DNA of 39,950 nt, taken from assembly GCA_017618935.1 (NCBI GenBank), contig JAFZTG010000045.1:1-39950 (forward strand), written 5' to 3'. The notes beneath the pieces were generated by a model, which made no database searches, had not been told where the DNA came from, and saw only the letters and a program-made list of their open reading frames with translations. Source of the stretch: Bacteroidales bacterium. Lineage in GTDB: Bacteria > Bacteroidota > Bacteroidia > Bacteroidales > UBA1715. Below, piece by piece: positions 1-9,300 of this stretch. Position numbers and translations under genes: made by a program. Each line of letters opens with the position of its first letter. The stretch's first letter is position 1.

Positions 1-275
1 AACTCGGTATGAGCAACTTTGGTCAAGCACTTCTCCAACTCGGGATTATCCAAAAAACCGAGCAGGGAAACTTGCATTCCGCTATGACGTTGTGCGAGAA
101 ACGTGGCAAAATCCGCTATTTGGGTATGTACATCTTTATTTACCACATTGTAAACAATTCCTATCGTTTTGGCATTTTCAAACGAGAAAACCCTCGGTTC
201 ACGGTCGTTCCATTTTGTACGTATTGGTAACAACCACAAGCCAATGCTTTCTTGTATGAAACCCAAACTACCCAT
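1..275 (-). CDS. DUF6913-like hypothetical protein, N-terminal part, cut by window edge
   Basis: Reading the minus strand from an ATG at 273-275 gives 91 codons without a stop, running off the left edge. The protein begins MGSLGFIQESIGLW and continues with a basic stretch (LPIRTKWNDREPRVFSF) and an NAKTIGIVYNV strand. Later come FLAQRHSGMQVSLLGF and a helical end. From memory this resembles the small Bacteroidota family DUF6913, whose function is unknown; I could not search it. The start lies 14 bp after the paaK stop on the same strand, so it is probably the third gene of the iorB-paaK unit. The codon pattern is protein-like, and no comparable frame exists on the plus strand. The coding call is fairly firm; the family name is tentative. 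Confidence 0.6.
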   Translation of the reverse strand, partial: MGSLGFIQESIGLWLLPIRTKWNDREPRVFSFENAKTIGIVYNVVNKDVHTQIADFATFLAQRHSGMQVSLLGFLDNPELEKCLTKVAHTE

Positions 276-289
276 CTATCAACGTGAGA

Positions 290-1591
290 TTATTTAAATT
301 TTCGTTTATCGTTCACTCTCTTCGCTTTACCCTGACTACGTTCAATCGTACCAGGAGCGACAGGTTTGATATTTGGTTGAATACCAACGACACTTTGAAT
401 AGCGTGAGCGATTTTCTTTCTCAATCGTTCCATTTCGCTCATCACGTCGGAGTAGAATTTCTCTTTTATTTCAACGTCAATATCAAACGTATCGGTATTA
501 TTGATACGGTCAACTGTGATGAAGAAATGAGGTTCTACTTCTTCCAACGTACAAAGCACTGCCTCGACTTGCGACGGGAAGACGTTCACACCACGAATGA
601 TAAGCATATCGTCGGTTCTACCAAGGATTCTGCTCATACGAACCAAGGTTCTTCCACACTCACATTTTTCGTGTGTCAAACTTGTCAAATCGTGTGTACG
701 GAAACGAATCATCGGCATACCTTCTTTTGAAAGCGTCGTAAATACTAACTCACCTTCCACGCCGTCAGGCAGAGGCTCGCCAGTTTTTGGGTCAACAATT
801 TCAGGGAAGAATAAATCTTCGTTCAAGTGCGTTCCGTTTTGGTGTTCACACTCAAAACCGACACCCGGACCTGAAATTTCGGTCAAACCATAAATATCGT
901 ATGCCTTAATGCCAAGACGGAATTGAATTTCCTTGCGCATTTCTTCTGTCCAAGGTTCAGCACCGAAAATACCAACCTTCAATTTCAGTTCTTCACGTGG
1001 GATACCAGATTTTTCCAGTGCTTCGGCCAAATACAACGCATACGAAGGGGTACAAGCCAATGCCGTAGAGCCCAAATCACGCATCATCAGCAATTGTTTC
1101 TCCGTATTTCCAGCCGACATAGGAATTACCGTTGCGCCAAGGTTCAAGCCAGCATCGTGTGCGCCCAAACCACCAGTGAACAAACCGTAGCCATACGAAA
1201 CCTGAATTACATCGTCTTTATTCAATCCGTATGCGGCATAGCAACGAGTGCCTGCTTCCGCCCAGTTCGCGACATCGTTACGAGTATAACCCATAACGAT
1301 AGGTTTTCCCGTCGTTCCCGACGAAGCATGGATTTTCACAATCTCGGAACGAGAAACCGCAAGCAATCCCCATGGATAATAGTCACGCAAATCTTGTTTT
1401 GACGAAAATGGCAATTTCACAATATCGTCAATAGTACGTATATCTTCGGGAAGCACGCCTGCTTGTTGCATACGTTCTCTATATGGTGCACAGTTATGGT
1501 AAACTCGTTCTACCACACTACGCAGACGTTCGCCCTGCAACTTGCGCATCGACTCACGGTCCAAACATTCTATCGATTTATTCCAAATCAT
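290..1591 (-). CDS. paaK: Phenylacetate-CoA ligase (AMP-forming)
   Basis: Cytosolic acyl-adenylate-forming enzyme joining phenylacetate or related aryl acids to CoA with ATP. The 433-residue length is normal for PaaK. Visible motifs are the AMP-binding P-loop ASSGTTGKP (residues about 89-97), the YGLTEISGPG adenylate-binding stretch, and the hinge/C-terminal subdomain (GRTDDMLIIRGVNVFPSQVE) ending in a Lys/Arg-rich tail. A longer reading frame begins at 1627, but the family N-terminus is MIWNKSIECLDRE. That ATG lies at 1589-1591, one base after the iorB stop, so I chose it. It is probably co-transcribed with iorB. Coupling with indolepyruvate-type oxidoreductases suggests interconversion of aryl-pyruvates, arylacetyl-CoA and arylacetates during amino-acid metabolism. 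Substrate specificity is inferred. Confidence 0.93.
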   Translation of the reverse strand: MIWNKSIECLDRESMRKLQGERLRSVVERVYHNCAPYRERMQQAGVLPEDIRTIDDIVKLPFSSKQDLRDYYPWGLLAVSRSEIVKIHASSGTTGKPIVMGYTRNDVANWAEAGTRCYAAYGLNKDDVIQVSYGYGLFTGGLGAHDAGLNLGATVIPMSAGNTEKQLLMMRDLGSTALACTPSYALYLAEALEKSGIPREELKLKVGIFGAEPWTEEMRKEIQFRLGIKAYDIYGLTEISGPGVGFECEHQNGTHLNEDLFFPEIVDPKTGEPLPDGVEGELVFTTLSKEGMPMIRFRTHDLTSLTHEKCECGRTLVRMSRILGRTDDMLIIRGVNVFPSQVEAVLCTLEEVEPHFFITVDRINNTDTFDIDVEIKEKFYSDVMSEMERLRKKIAHAIQSVVGIQPNIKPVAPGTIERSQGKAKRVNDKRKFK

Positions 1592-1592
1592 G

Positions 1593-2171
1593 TTATAATT
1601 TTTTATTGTATTCAACACCTGTTTCAAACGCTTTCACGTTCATAGCGACAATTTCCTCGCCTTTTGCCGCGAACAATTCTTTTACGCTTTCCTTCATTAT
1701 GTTCGAGTCAATGCCAATGATAGGAGCAACTGCACCGGCAATCACCACGTTCAGCACACGCTCGCTCAGATTCTTCGCAATTTCCTCAGAATCGATGATA
1801 ATATATTTGAATCCACTCTTTTTTATAGTGTCAATCACCTGATTCTCGTCGGGATAGTTCGGAATGTTCTTGAACGGAGCCGATGCGGTAATAATAATGC
1901 CGTCTTTTTGCAGATACGACACATAACGAAGTGCTTCGAGCGGTTCCATTGCAAGAATAATGTCGGCTTTTCCCTTCGGAATCAAGTCCGAATAAATTTC
2001 TTCGTCGGAAATACGTAAATTTGACTGAACATCGCCACCACGTTGGCTCATTCCGTGAACTTCGGCCTGTTTCACATTCAATCCAGAATGCATAGCCGCA
2101 AGGTCGATAATGGAAGCAATTGTTAATATACCTTGCCCTCCGACCCCTGCTAAAATTATATTTTTAATCAT
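1593..2171 (-). CDS. iorB: Indolepyruvate:ferredoxin oxidoreductase, beta (gamma-type) subunit
   Basis: Small subunit of a 2-oxoacid:ferredoxin oxidoreductase, which oxidatively decarboxylates aryl-pyruvates to aryl-acetyl-CoA. The 192-residue protein starts MIKNIILAGVGGQGILT, the hallmark N-terminus of the POR gamma/IorB fold. EVHGMSQRGGDVQSNLRI follows at about residues 37-54, typical of IorB. The catalytic large subunit IorA, which binds thiamine diphosphate, normally lies directly upstream. Here the upstream 123 bp are noncoding and carry a promoter-like element, and the next gene is an unrelated LRR protein. The partner must be encoded elsewhere, possibly beyond the left edge. The stop is one base from the paaK start, so the two are surely co-transcribed. 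IorB is favoured over KorC/PorG because of the paaK linkage. Confidence 0.88.
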   Translation of the reverse strand: MIKNIILAGVGGQGILTIASIIDLAAMHSGLNVKQAEVHGMSQRGGDVQSNLRISDEEIYSDLIPKGKADIILAMEPLEALRYVSYLQKDGIIITASAPFKNIPNYPDENQVIDTIKKSGFKYIIIDSEEIAKNLSERVLNVVIAGAVAPIIGIDSNIMKESVKELFAAKGEEIVAMNVKAFETGVEYNKKL

Positions 2172-2252
2172 ATCAAACTATTAAATTAACACATCTCAAA
2201 AACGTTTTGTCTGTCTAACAATTTTATAGACATAGTTTTCAAAATGCCGTGT

Positions 2253-2260
2253 CAAATATA
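2253..2260 (-). promoter_or_regulatory. Bacteroidota -7 promoter element for iorB
   Basis: The minus strand reads TATATTTG, a match to the Bacteroidota consensus TAnnTTTG. It would start transcription about 75 nt before iorB. No clear -33 TTTG is visible at the expected spacing. Confidence 0.4.
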
Positions 2261-2294
2261 CAATTTTTTAGTATTAGATGATATTTCTATCAAT

Positions 2295-5200
2295 CTATTC
2301 CACCACAACCTTCACCACCTTGTTGCCAACAATCACAATGTAAATTCCCGCTTCAACGGCAAAGGTTTTCTGAATGTCGTTTTCACCTTTTGCACGAGCG
2401 ATTGTCTGACCAAGTGCGTTACAAACGATAATTTGATTTTCGCCAGCGTTTTCAACTACGATTGCGTTGTGAGTAGAATATACATTCACCGAATTTTCAT
2501 CGACCAATGCAACTGGTGTTCCTTGATTTTCAACCTCGGCAATGTTGCTGACAGCAAGGGCGAACGGACCGCTTTCCGCTTTTTGGAACGGCTCGTTCAC
2601 GTCAATTTCTTTCGGTAATTCAACGGCAACATAGTATGATAAAGTGTTTTTCGGAGCATTTTTTTCCGTGAAAGTCCAGTTTGACGATGGAACTCTGTCT
2701 ATTTCAGTGACTCCGTCCGTTGTGATTCTAAATATGGAATACGTTGAAAATTCGAAACCTTCGTAGTGGTCCCAAATAAGGTTGTTTACTCCGTTAAGTC
2801 CTTGATTTATAGTTACGTGAATTGTTTTATGGTTAGGACTTTGCGGTGATTCATTCCCACAATTGTCGGTTGCTGAAATTTTATAGCGATATGCTTTGGT
2901 TTGGCTGTCGGTGTTATCATCAACATAAATGCTTGTTTGATTGTATGGAACCTCGTCTATTTTTTCATAAACTCCGTCATTGGTTGTTTCACGATAAATA
3001 GAATAGAAGTCGATTGCTTCGGTTTCCTCTTTTTGCCAAACAACCAAGTTCGCAGGCGATTCCTGACTTACTGTAACCAACGCGATTTCTGGCTGGTATT
3101 GGAACGATTCCGCCACGATTTCGGTTGAATCGCTTACTTCGCAACCATAATTGTCGGTTAGGGTAACTTTGTATTTTCCAGGCTTCAATTCTGTACGGTT
3201 CAATTCGGTTATTTCCGCATCATCGTCCCACGTGAATGTAACAGGTTCGTTGCCTTTTTCATACGAAATGCTGATTTCGCCCACTTCGTGACCGCAAATT
3301 GCCTGTTTTACGTTTTTGGAAATCACAGGCATGTTGCTTTCGTCTTTCTTCAACTCGGCATATTCAAAATTGCCACAGCCGTACGTGTCGGTTACTATCA
3401 ATTTGTAAACTCCCTCCGACAAATTGCTTTGGTCTTTTGTTGTTAAGTCAGACGAATGTACCATCAAAAAATTGATTTCATCTATTTGGAATTCTATTTC
3501 TTTTTGGTAGTTTTCTTCGCCTCTGTAAGCCCAATGAAATTCAGTAGGAGTAAAATTTTCGCCTAAAAATACGGTTACCAGCGTCCAGTCGTCGTGCGCA
3601 GGTATTATATCGGTATAGTCATCATCGCCGAGTGCACGAAAGTCAATCTGTGCCCCTTTGTGGTAGAACGATATTCCATAAATCAAGTGTGCAACACCTC
3701 CATACCCGAAATCAAGAGTTCCGCTGAGCAACGCATAATCAGTTACTACGTTTTTGCTGATAGATGTTGCTTTTACACGCATTGAATGTGCTGTTCCCAA
3801 AGCTCCGCCAGTTGTAATGCCCGATTCGTCAGTTTTTGTTGTACCGCCAAAACCTGAATCGTTGAAAACTGCAAAGAGAAGCATGTCAATATTATTCGAT
3901 GTCTCTTCAAAATCAGCTATGAGCACTGGCGAAATGAAATTCCACGCAAACGAATATGGTTCCACTCCGTTGGTGACGGTGGTCGTGATTTCGCCATTCT
4001 CCGTTTCGCAAATCGGATTTTTTGTTATCATTTCAATTTGCGGAATGTTGGAGTAATCTTTCTCCAAAACGGCTGACTTAGACTGTGTGCAACCGTTTGC
4101 ATCGGTCACGGTAAGCATATAGCCGTTTTCGGCAAGATTGGTTCGGCTTGCATCGGTTTCGCCGTCGTTCCATTGATATGTGTATGGCTCGGTTCCGCCA
4201 GTTACACTTACGGAAATCTCGCCGTTTTCGGTTTCACAAATCGGATTTTTTGTTTCAAATGTTATTTCTGGACTGTTGGAAACATTTTTCCCTACATACA
4301 TTTTTGAAGTTGTGGCACAACCGTATGTGTCGGTTATTTTCAATTCGTAAAGACCGCTTGCAATGTTTGTGAGGGATTCATCAGTAGAAACTACAGAACT
4401 TTCATCGTTTTGGATAAATGAAATCTCGTCAATCCAAACTTCTTGTTGGTTGAATTGCCAAACGTATCCTAATTTCATTGCTTTTTCGGCAAATAGATTG
4501 TAATCGGAGCCACATTCATTTTGAAGATATGCCAACAATTCTTCTTGAGTCGGATTTATTTTGTCGAGATTGAATTCAACTTTGGTCCATAAAGGATGGG
4601 CTGGAATGTCTTTCATATGGAACAGATATTTATCGATTGCGAGACCAAACTTCATGGCGTCGCCCTTGTGATAAAATGAAATACCAAGTTCCCCAGTGAT
4701 ATTGAATGTGTTATTTATATCTGTTTGGAGAATAAAAATATCGTCAAACATATAGTCATCCATGTGAACTGCGTATTCGGTTCCCAGTGCACCTCCATCG
4801 GATATTTGATATGATAATGTTGAGGTGTAGTTTTCATCGTAAATTCTTGTTTGAACAAGAATCGGTAACTCCTCGTCCTCAAACGCAAGGATTGTCGTCT
4901 CTTTCGTTGAAAATTCCGACCATTGATAGCTGTATGGTTCCTGACCACCGGTAATGGTTGGCGTGATTTCGCCCGTAGCCGTTTCGCAGATTGGCAAGAC
5001 GGTGTTTGTTTCTATTACAGGCATATTGTTGTTTTCGGAATACAGATACTCATATTGCAAATCGCTCGTAAAACCTAATGCGTCGGTAACGAAAAACGCA
5101 TAGTCGCCTTCGGTCATACCCGTGCGGGGATTGTCGGTATTGTCTTCGCCGTACCACGTAACCGTATACGGAGCCACGCCACCTTCCACGTCAAACGAAA

Positions 5201-6254
5201 CCGAACCCGTTGCCGATGTACAGATTGGATTGTTCTTTTGTATATTTGTAATTCGTGGTTTTTCACCGAACAAAGCCGTAAACGAAGTGTCTTTGGTGAT
5301 AGTTACAGTACGAGGATTTTCTTTGCTTCCATCGCTCCAGCCACCGAATCGATATGCGTTGCTATAAAGAGTTGCTGTCAATGTTAGCGTAAATTCGTCA
5401 TCGCACATTGATTCGTTACCTTCTTGAACGGAAACTGTTCCGTAATTTGTGTTTGAAGAAAGAACAGAAACCCTGTGTGAAGCAGATTTTATATAATCTT
5501 TATATGGTTCCCAGTCTTCGTTTGAGGTATAATTTTCCAATGTGTTGCATGGAACAAAAATCTGGGTGTTAATTTGGACAAAATTATCATCTATAGAAGG
5601 TGGTGTTGTTGAATTGATATATATATTTTTTAAGTATGGATTATCAAAAGCGTATGCTCCAATGTTCTTAACACTGGCGGGAATAGAAACGGAGGACATT
5701 GCATAAGTGCCCAAAAAAGCGGAGTTACCTATTTTTGTGAGCGAGTTTGGCAGAGTGATTGTTGAGAGGTTTTTGCAATAATGGAATGCTGCAGATTCAA
5801 TTGTTGTAATTGAATTAGGAAGATTGATAGAAGATAGTTTACCACAACTATTAAATGCTGATTCACCTATTGTTTCAAGAGATTGAGGAAGGACAACTGA
5901 TTGTAATCTTTCACAACTCTGGAATGCGCTAGTCCCAATTCTCTTTACACCTTCCTGAATAACAATAGAAGTAATTTTGTTACAATTGAAGAAGGCTCGA
6001 ACACCAATTTCAATAACCGAATACGTTATTTCCTCGTTTATTACCGTCGAAGGTATGGTTACTTCGTTAGTAGGTTTTGTTGTGTACGTTTCGCTTCCAT
6101 TGAGCTCATACGTTACTCTTACCGTTTTATCACTTTTGGAAACATATTCATAATACAACGTATGTCCGCTCGGGCTCACTGCCGGAAAATCGTAAGCAAA
6201 TGTCGGTACTGCCATAAAGATGGCTACCAATAGGGGGAGAATAAGTTTTTTCAT
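2295..6254 (-). CDS. Secreted LRR_5/SprB-repeat surface protein with T9SS type A sorting domain (paralog A)
   Basis: Large (1,319 residues) exported surface protein. The start at 6254 gives a clean signal peptide (MKKLILPLLVAIFMAVPTFA). Then come: the YDFPAVSPSGHTLYY segment; BspA-type LRR_5 repeats (about 75-240, recurring IGxSAFxxCxxLxxVxLPxS); an InlB/Flg_new-like module with FGGWSDG and TVTITKDTSFTALFG; five SprB-like repeats (NPICETxNGEI, GGxEPYxYxW, LTVTDANGC); two Fn3-like modules; and a C-terminal type A sorting domain ending GIYIVIVGNKVVKVVVE. Repeats 2 and 4 are interrupted by roughly 170-residue modules, listed separately. Such proteins are exported by the T9SS and anchored at the outer membrane; adhesion or glycan binding is inferred. 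A tandem paralog lies directly upstream. A TATTTTTG promoter element lies about 38 nt before the start. Domain calls are by eye. Confidence 0.9.
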   Translation of the reverse strand: MKKLILPLLVAIFMAVPTFAYDFPAVSPSGHTLYYEYVSKSDKTVRVTYELNGSETYTTKPTNEVTIPSTVINEEITYSVIEIGVRAFFNCNKITSIVIQEGVKRIGTSAFQSCERLQSVVLPQSLETIGESAFNSCGKLSSINLPNSITTIESAAFHYCKNLSTITLPNSLTKIGNSAFLGTYAMSSVSIPASVKNIGAYAFDNPYLKNIYINSTTPPSIDDNFVQINTQIFVPCNTLENYTSNEDWEPYKDYIKSASHRVSVLSSNTNYGTVSVQEGNESMCDDEFTLTLTATLYSNAYRFGGWSDGSKENPRTVTITKDTSFTALFGEKPRITNIQKNNPICTSATGSVSFDVEGGVAPYTVTWYGEDNTDNPRTGMTEGDYAFFVTDALGFTSDLQYEYLYSENNNMPVIETNTVLPICETATGEITPTITGGQEPYSYQWSEFSTKETTILAFEDEELPILVQTRIYDENYTSTLSYQISDGGALGTEYAVHMDDYMFDDIFILQTDINNTFNITGELGISFYHKGDAMKFGLAIDKYLFHMKDIPAHPLWTKVEFNLDKINPTQEELLAYLQNECGSDYNLFAEKAMKLGYVWQFNQQEVWIDEISFIQNDESSVVSTDESLTNIASGLYELKITDTYGCATTSKMYVGKNVSNSPEITFETKNPICETENGEISVSVTGGTEPYTYQWNDGETDASRTNLAENGYMLTVTDANGCTQSKSAVLEKDYSNIPQIEMITKNPICETENGEITTTVTNGVEPYSFAWNFISPVLIADFEETSNNIDMLLFAVFNDSGFGGTTKTDESGITTGGALGTAHSMRVKATSISKNVVTDYALLSGTLDFGYGGVAHLIYGISFYHKGAQIDFRALGDDDYTDIIPAHDDWTLVTVFLGENFTPTEFHWAYRGEENYQKEIEFQIDEINFLMVHSSDLTTKDQSNLSEGVYKLIVTDTYGCGNFEYAELKKDESNMPVISKNVKQAICGHEVGEISISYEKGNEPVTFTWDDDAEITELNRTELKPGKYKVTLTDNYGCEVSDSTEIVAESFQYQPEIALVTVSQESPANLVVWQKEETEAIDFYSIYRETTNDGVYEKIDEVPYNQTSIYVDDNTDSQTKAYRYKISATDNCGNESPQSPNHKTIHVTINQGLNGVNNLIWDHYEGFEFSTYSIFRITTDGVTEIDRVPSSNWTFTEKNAPKNTLSYYVAVELPKEIDVNEPFQKAESGPFALAVSNIAEVENQGTPVALVDENSVNVYSTHNAIVVENAGENQIIVCNALGQTIARAKGENDIQKTFAVEAGIYIVIVGNKVVKVVVE
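3424..3941 (-). other. Beta-sandwich-like module inserted in SprB repeat 4 of paralog A
   Basis: Residues about 772-944 interrupt a SprB-like repeat between its PYSFAW half and its NLSEGVYKLIVTDTYGC half. The insert begins with an acidic ADFEE strand. It contains the shared signature GALGTAHSM, then YGISFYHKG, then HDDWTLV, then IDEINFL. The order and spacing recall jelly-roll carbohydrate-binding modules such as CBM11-like folds, but this was not tested. Boundaries are approximate. Confidence 0.6.
4375..4920 (-). other. Beta-sandwich-like module inserted in SprB repeat 2 of paralog A
   Basis: Residues about 445-627 sit between PYSYQW and IASGLYELKITDTYGC of one SprB-like repeat. They carry the same signature series as the other three inserts: LAFEDEE, GALGTEYAVH, LGISFYHKG, HPLWTKVEF and VWIDEISFI. 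The host repeat just downstream in the protein (repeat 3) lacks any insert, which makes the boundaries easy to see. Boundaries are approximate. Confidence 0.6.
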
Positions 6255-6291
6255 AGCTATAACTATATCTGTTTCAATACAATTAACTATG

Positions 6292-6299
6292 CAAAAATA
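6292..6299 (-). promoter_or_regulatory. -7 promoter element of paralog A
   Basis: The minus strand reads TATTTTTG (TAnnTTTG), about 38 nt before the ATG. A weak -33-like TTTC lies 18 nt further upstream. Confidence 0.45.
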
Positions 6300-6329
6300 C
6301 ACTTATTTTGGAAAAACGAAAGAGTTTTG

Positions 6330-9300
6330 CTATTCCAACACAACCTTTACCGCCTTATCACCCACAATCACAATGTAAATGCCTGATTCAACGGCAAACG
6401 ATTTTTTTGTTTCGTTTTCTCCTTTGGCACGTGCGATTGTCTTTCCGATTGCGTTGCAGATGGTGATTTGATTTTCGCCAGCGTTTTCAACTACGATTGC
6501 GTTGTGTGCAGAATATACGTTCGCCATATTTTCATCAACCAAAGCGATTGCAGTTCCCTGATTCTCGACTTCGGCTATGTTACTCATTGCCAATGAGAAC
6601 GGACCACTTTCGGCTTTAACAAACGGTTTGTTTACATCAATCACGGCGGGAAGTTCCACTGCTACGAAATATGACAATGTATTTTGTGGTACGTTTTTGT
6701 CAACATACGTCCAGTTTGTTGATGGAACTTTGTCTATTTCAGTCGTTCCATCTTTCGTGATTCGATAAATGGAATATGTAGAGAAATCAAACCCTTCGTA
6801 ACCGTCCCAAATAAGGTTTACCACGCCGCCAACACCAAGACTGGCAGTAGCGTTGATTGTCTTGTGGTTCGGACTTTGTGGCGATTCATTTCCGCAGTAG
6901 TCGGTAGCCGAAATCTTATAGCGATATGCCTTTGTCTGGCTGTCGGTGTTTTCGTCAACATAAATGCTTGTTTGGTTGAATGGAACATCTTCAATTTTTT
7001 CATAGACATTTGCCGAAGTTGTTTCACGATAAATTGTATAGAAATCTATCGCCTCGTTTTCCTCTTTTTGCCAAATCACCAAATTCGCAGGCGATTGCTG
7101 ACTTACCGTAACCAAAGCCAATTCTGGCTGATATTTGAACGATTCTGCCTTGATTTCCGTCACATCGCTTGCGGTACAACCATATTCGTCAGAAATGGTG
7201 AATGTATATATACCAGGAGCCAAATTTTCTCGTTGTAACTCAGTGCTACCGTCGTTCCATGCATATTGTAATTCGCCGTTGCCGTTTTCATACGAAATGC
7301 TGATTTCGCCCACATCGTGACCGCAAATGGCATTGGTAAACGATTTGGTAATCACTGGCTTGTTGCTTTCGTCTTTTGTAAGTTCTACCGATTGCGAAGC
7401 GGCACAACCATGAGCATCGGTCACTTTCAAATTATACAATCCTGCCGAAAGTTCGTCGATAGTCTGCAACGTTGACAATTCTTGTTCTGAATCATACGAT
7501 AGTATGGCAATTTCGTCAAGCCAGAAGTCGTATTCACCTTCGTTAGAAAGCAGACTTTCCCATAAAAAGAAAGGAATTTCTTCCAAATCGCTACCTGTAA
7601 ACCCGAGTTCTGCCCATGTTAACTGTATGAAAGACCAATCACCATTGTATGGAATAGTATAAAGAGACGTTAATTGGTTCGTTTTTGTGCTATATCCGGC
7701 AAAGTGTACAGAAGAACCCTTATGATAGAATGAAAGGCCATAGGTGTTAGACAAATCCATTTCCTCCATATTATAATATATAGCGAAAGCATTCTTTGGC
7801 TCTATGGTAACTTGCACGTGTATAGCCTGTTCTGTGTTGTTTGCCCCACCTTTGGTTGCATTGAGAGTTTTTTCAGTATAAATAAAAGAGTCATTGCGGT
7901 CGGGATATATTTGCATGTCCAAGGTTTGTTCTCCGTTTTCAAAATCAGCGTGTGCAAATTCTGTAAACACAGATTTTGTCCATTTATACACATAGGGTTC
8001 CGTTCCGCCCGTTGCGTTTGCTGTTATGACACCATTAGGGGTCTCACAAACAGGATCTGAATATTCTACACGTGGTTGCGGGATATTGCTGTAATTCTTT
8101 TGCAAAATATGATTTTCTGTTGTTTTACATCCGTAACTGTCTGTTACTGAAAACATATATTGACCTGCCGCTAAATTTTGAATACTCTTTTCCGATGATA
8201 AGGAAACACTATTGTCGTATGATAGAATAGATAATTCGTCAAGCCATAAATCAGGATTGTCATAGCTAATCCATGCAAAACTTTTAAATTTATAATCGGC
8301 AATGTTCATTTCGTTCCAAGAAATACTTACAAGCGTCCATTCGCTATGGTATGGAATGGGGTAACTAGTGCTCCAATCATATTCGGAACGTATATAAAAC
8401 TGAGATGAAGAACCTTTATGGTAAAACGATAAGCCATACGATTCGGTTATTTCTTGTTCTGAAAATAAATCTTCCGTTTTAAGGTTAAGTTGATATGCAT
8501 AATTGTCGGTCAAATCTTGTTGCACGTGAACAGAATGGTCAGAGCCTGCTGCGCCACTATTTTCAACAGATATATTTTTAACGGTATAGTCTTGACTATT
8601 GTTTACATCGAATTCATATACATACATTTTATCGTCCGATATTTCAGTTTCAAAATTCAATACAGATGTTTCTTTTACCTTTGATTCGCTCCAACTATAA
8701 ATATACGGCTCAGTTCCTCCACTCACCGTTGCCTCAATCGTTCCGTTTTCTGTTTCGCAGATTGGGTTTGTAGAATGTAATGAAACTTGTGGCATATTTT
8801 CTTCATTAGGAGAAAGGGTAACGTACGTCGTATCTGAAGTATAGCTTTCTGCATCTGTTGCAACAAAATAGTATTCTCCGTATGTCATTCCTGTACGAGG
8901 ATTGTCGGTGTTGCCATCGTTCCAGAGAATAGTGTATGGTGCAACGCCGTTGGTTACATCGAACGAAGCCGAGCCTGTTGCCGAAGTACAGATTGGATCT
9001 ACCGTTTCCAAATTGATAATTTTTGGCTTTTTGCCGAATGTGGCTGTAAACGAAGTGTCTTTTGTTACCGTTATGGTACGTGGATTGTCCTTGTTGCCGT
9101 CGTTCCAGCCGCCAAACTGATAGTTGTCTTCGTCTTCTGAAACAGCAGTTATGATTGCCGTAAATTCGTCGTCACAGGAATTTGTCATTTCTATTGTTAC
9201 TGCTCCATAGCCAGCGTATGATGGACTAACGAGAACTTTGTGCGATGCCGTTTCCAGCAATGACTTATAAGGAATCCAGTCTTCGTGTGTCTTGTAAGCA

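Noticed and set aside
9..230. Plus-strand 73-residue reading frame at the left edge
   Set aside because: The minus strand holds a better, edge-truncated DUF6913-like frame in operon position after paaK; the plus frame is its shadow.
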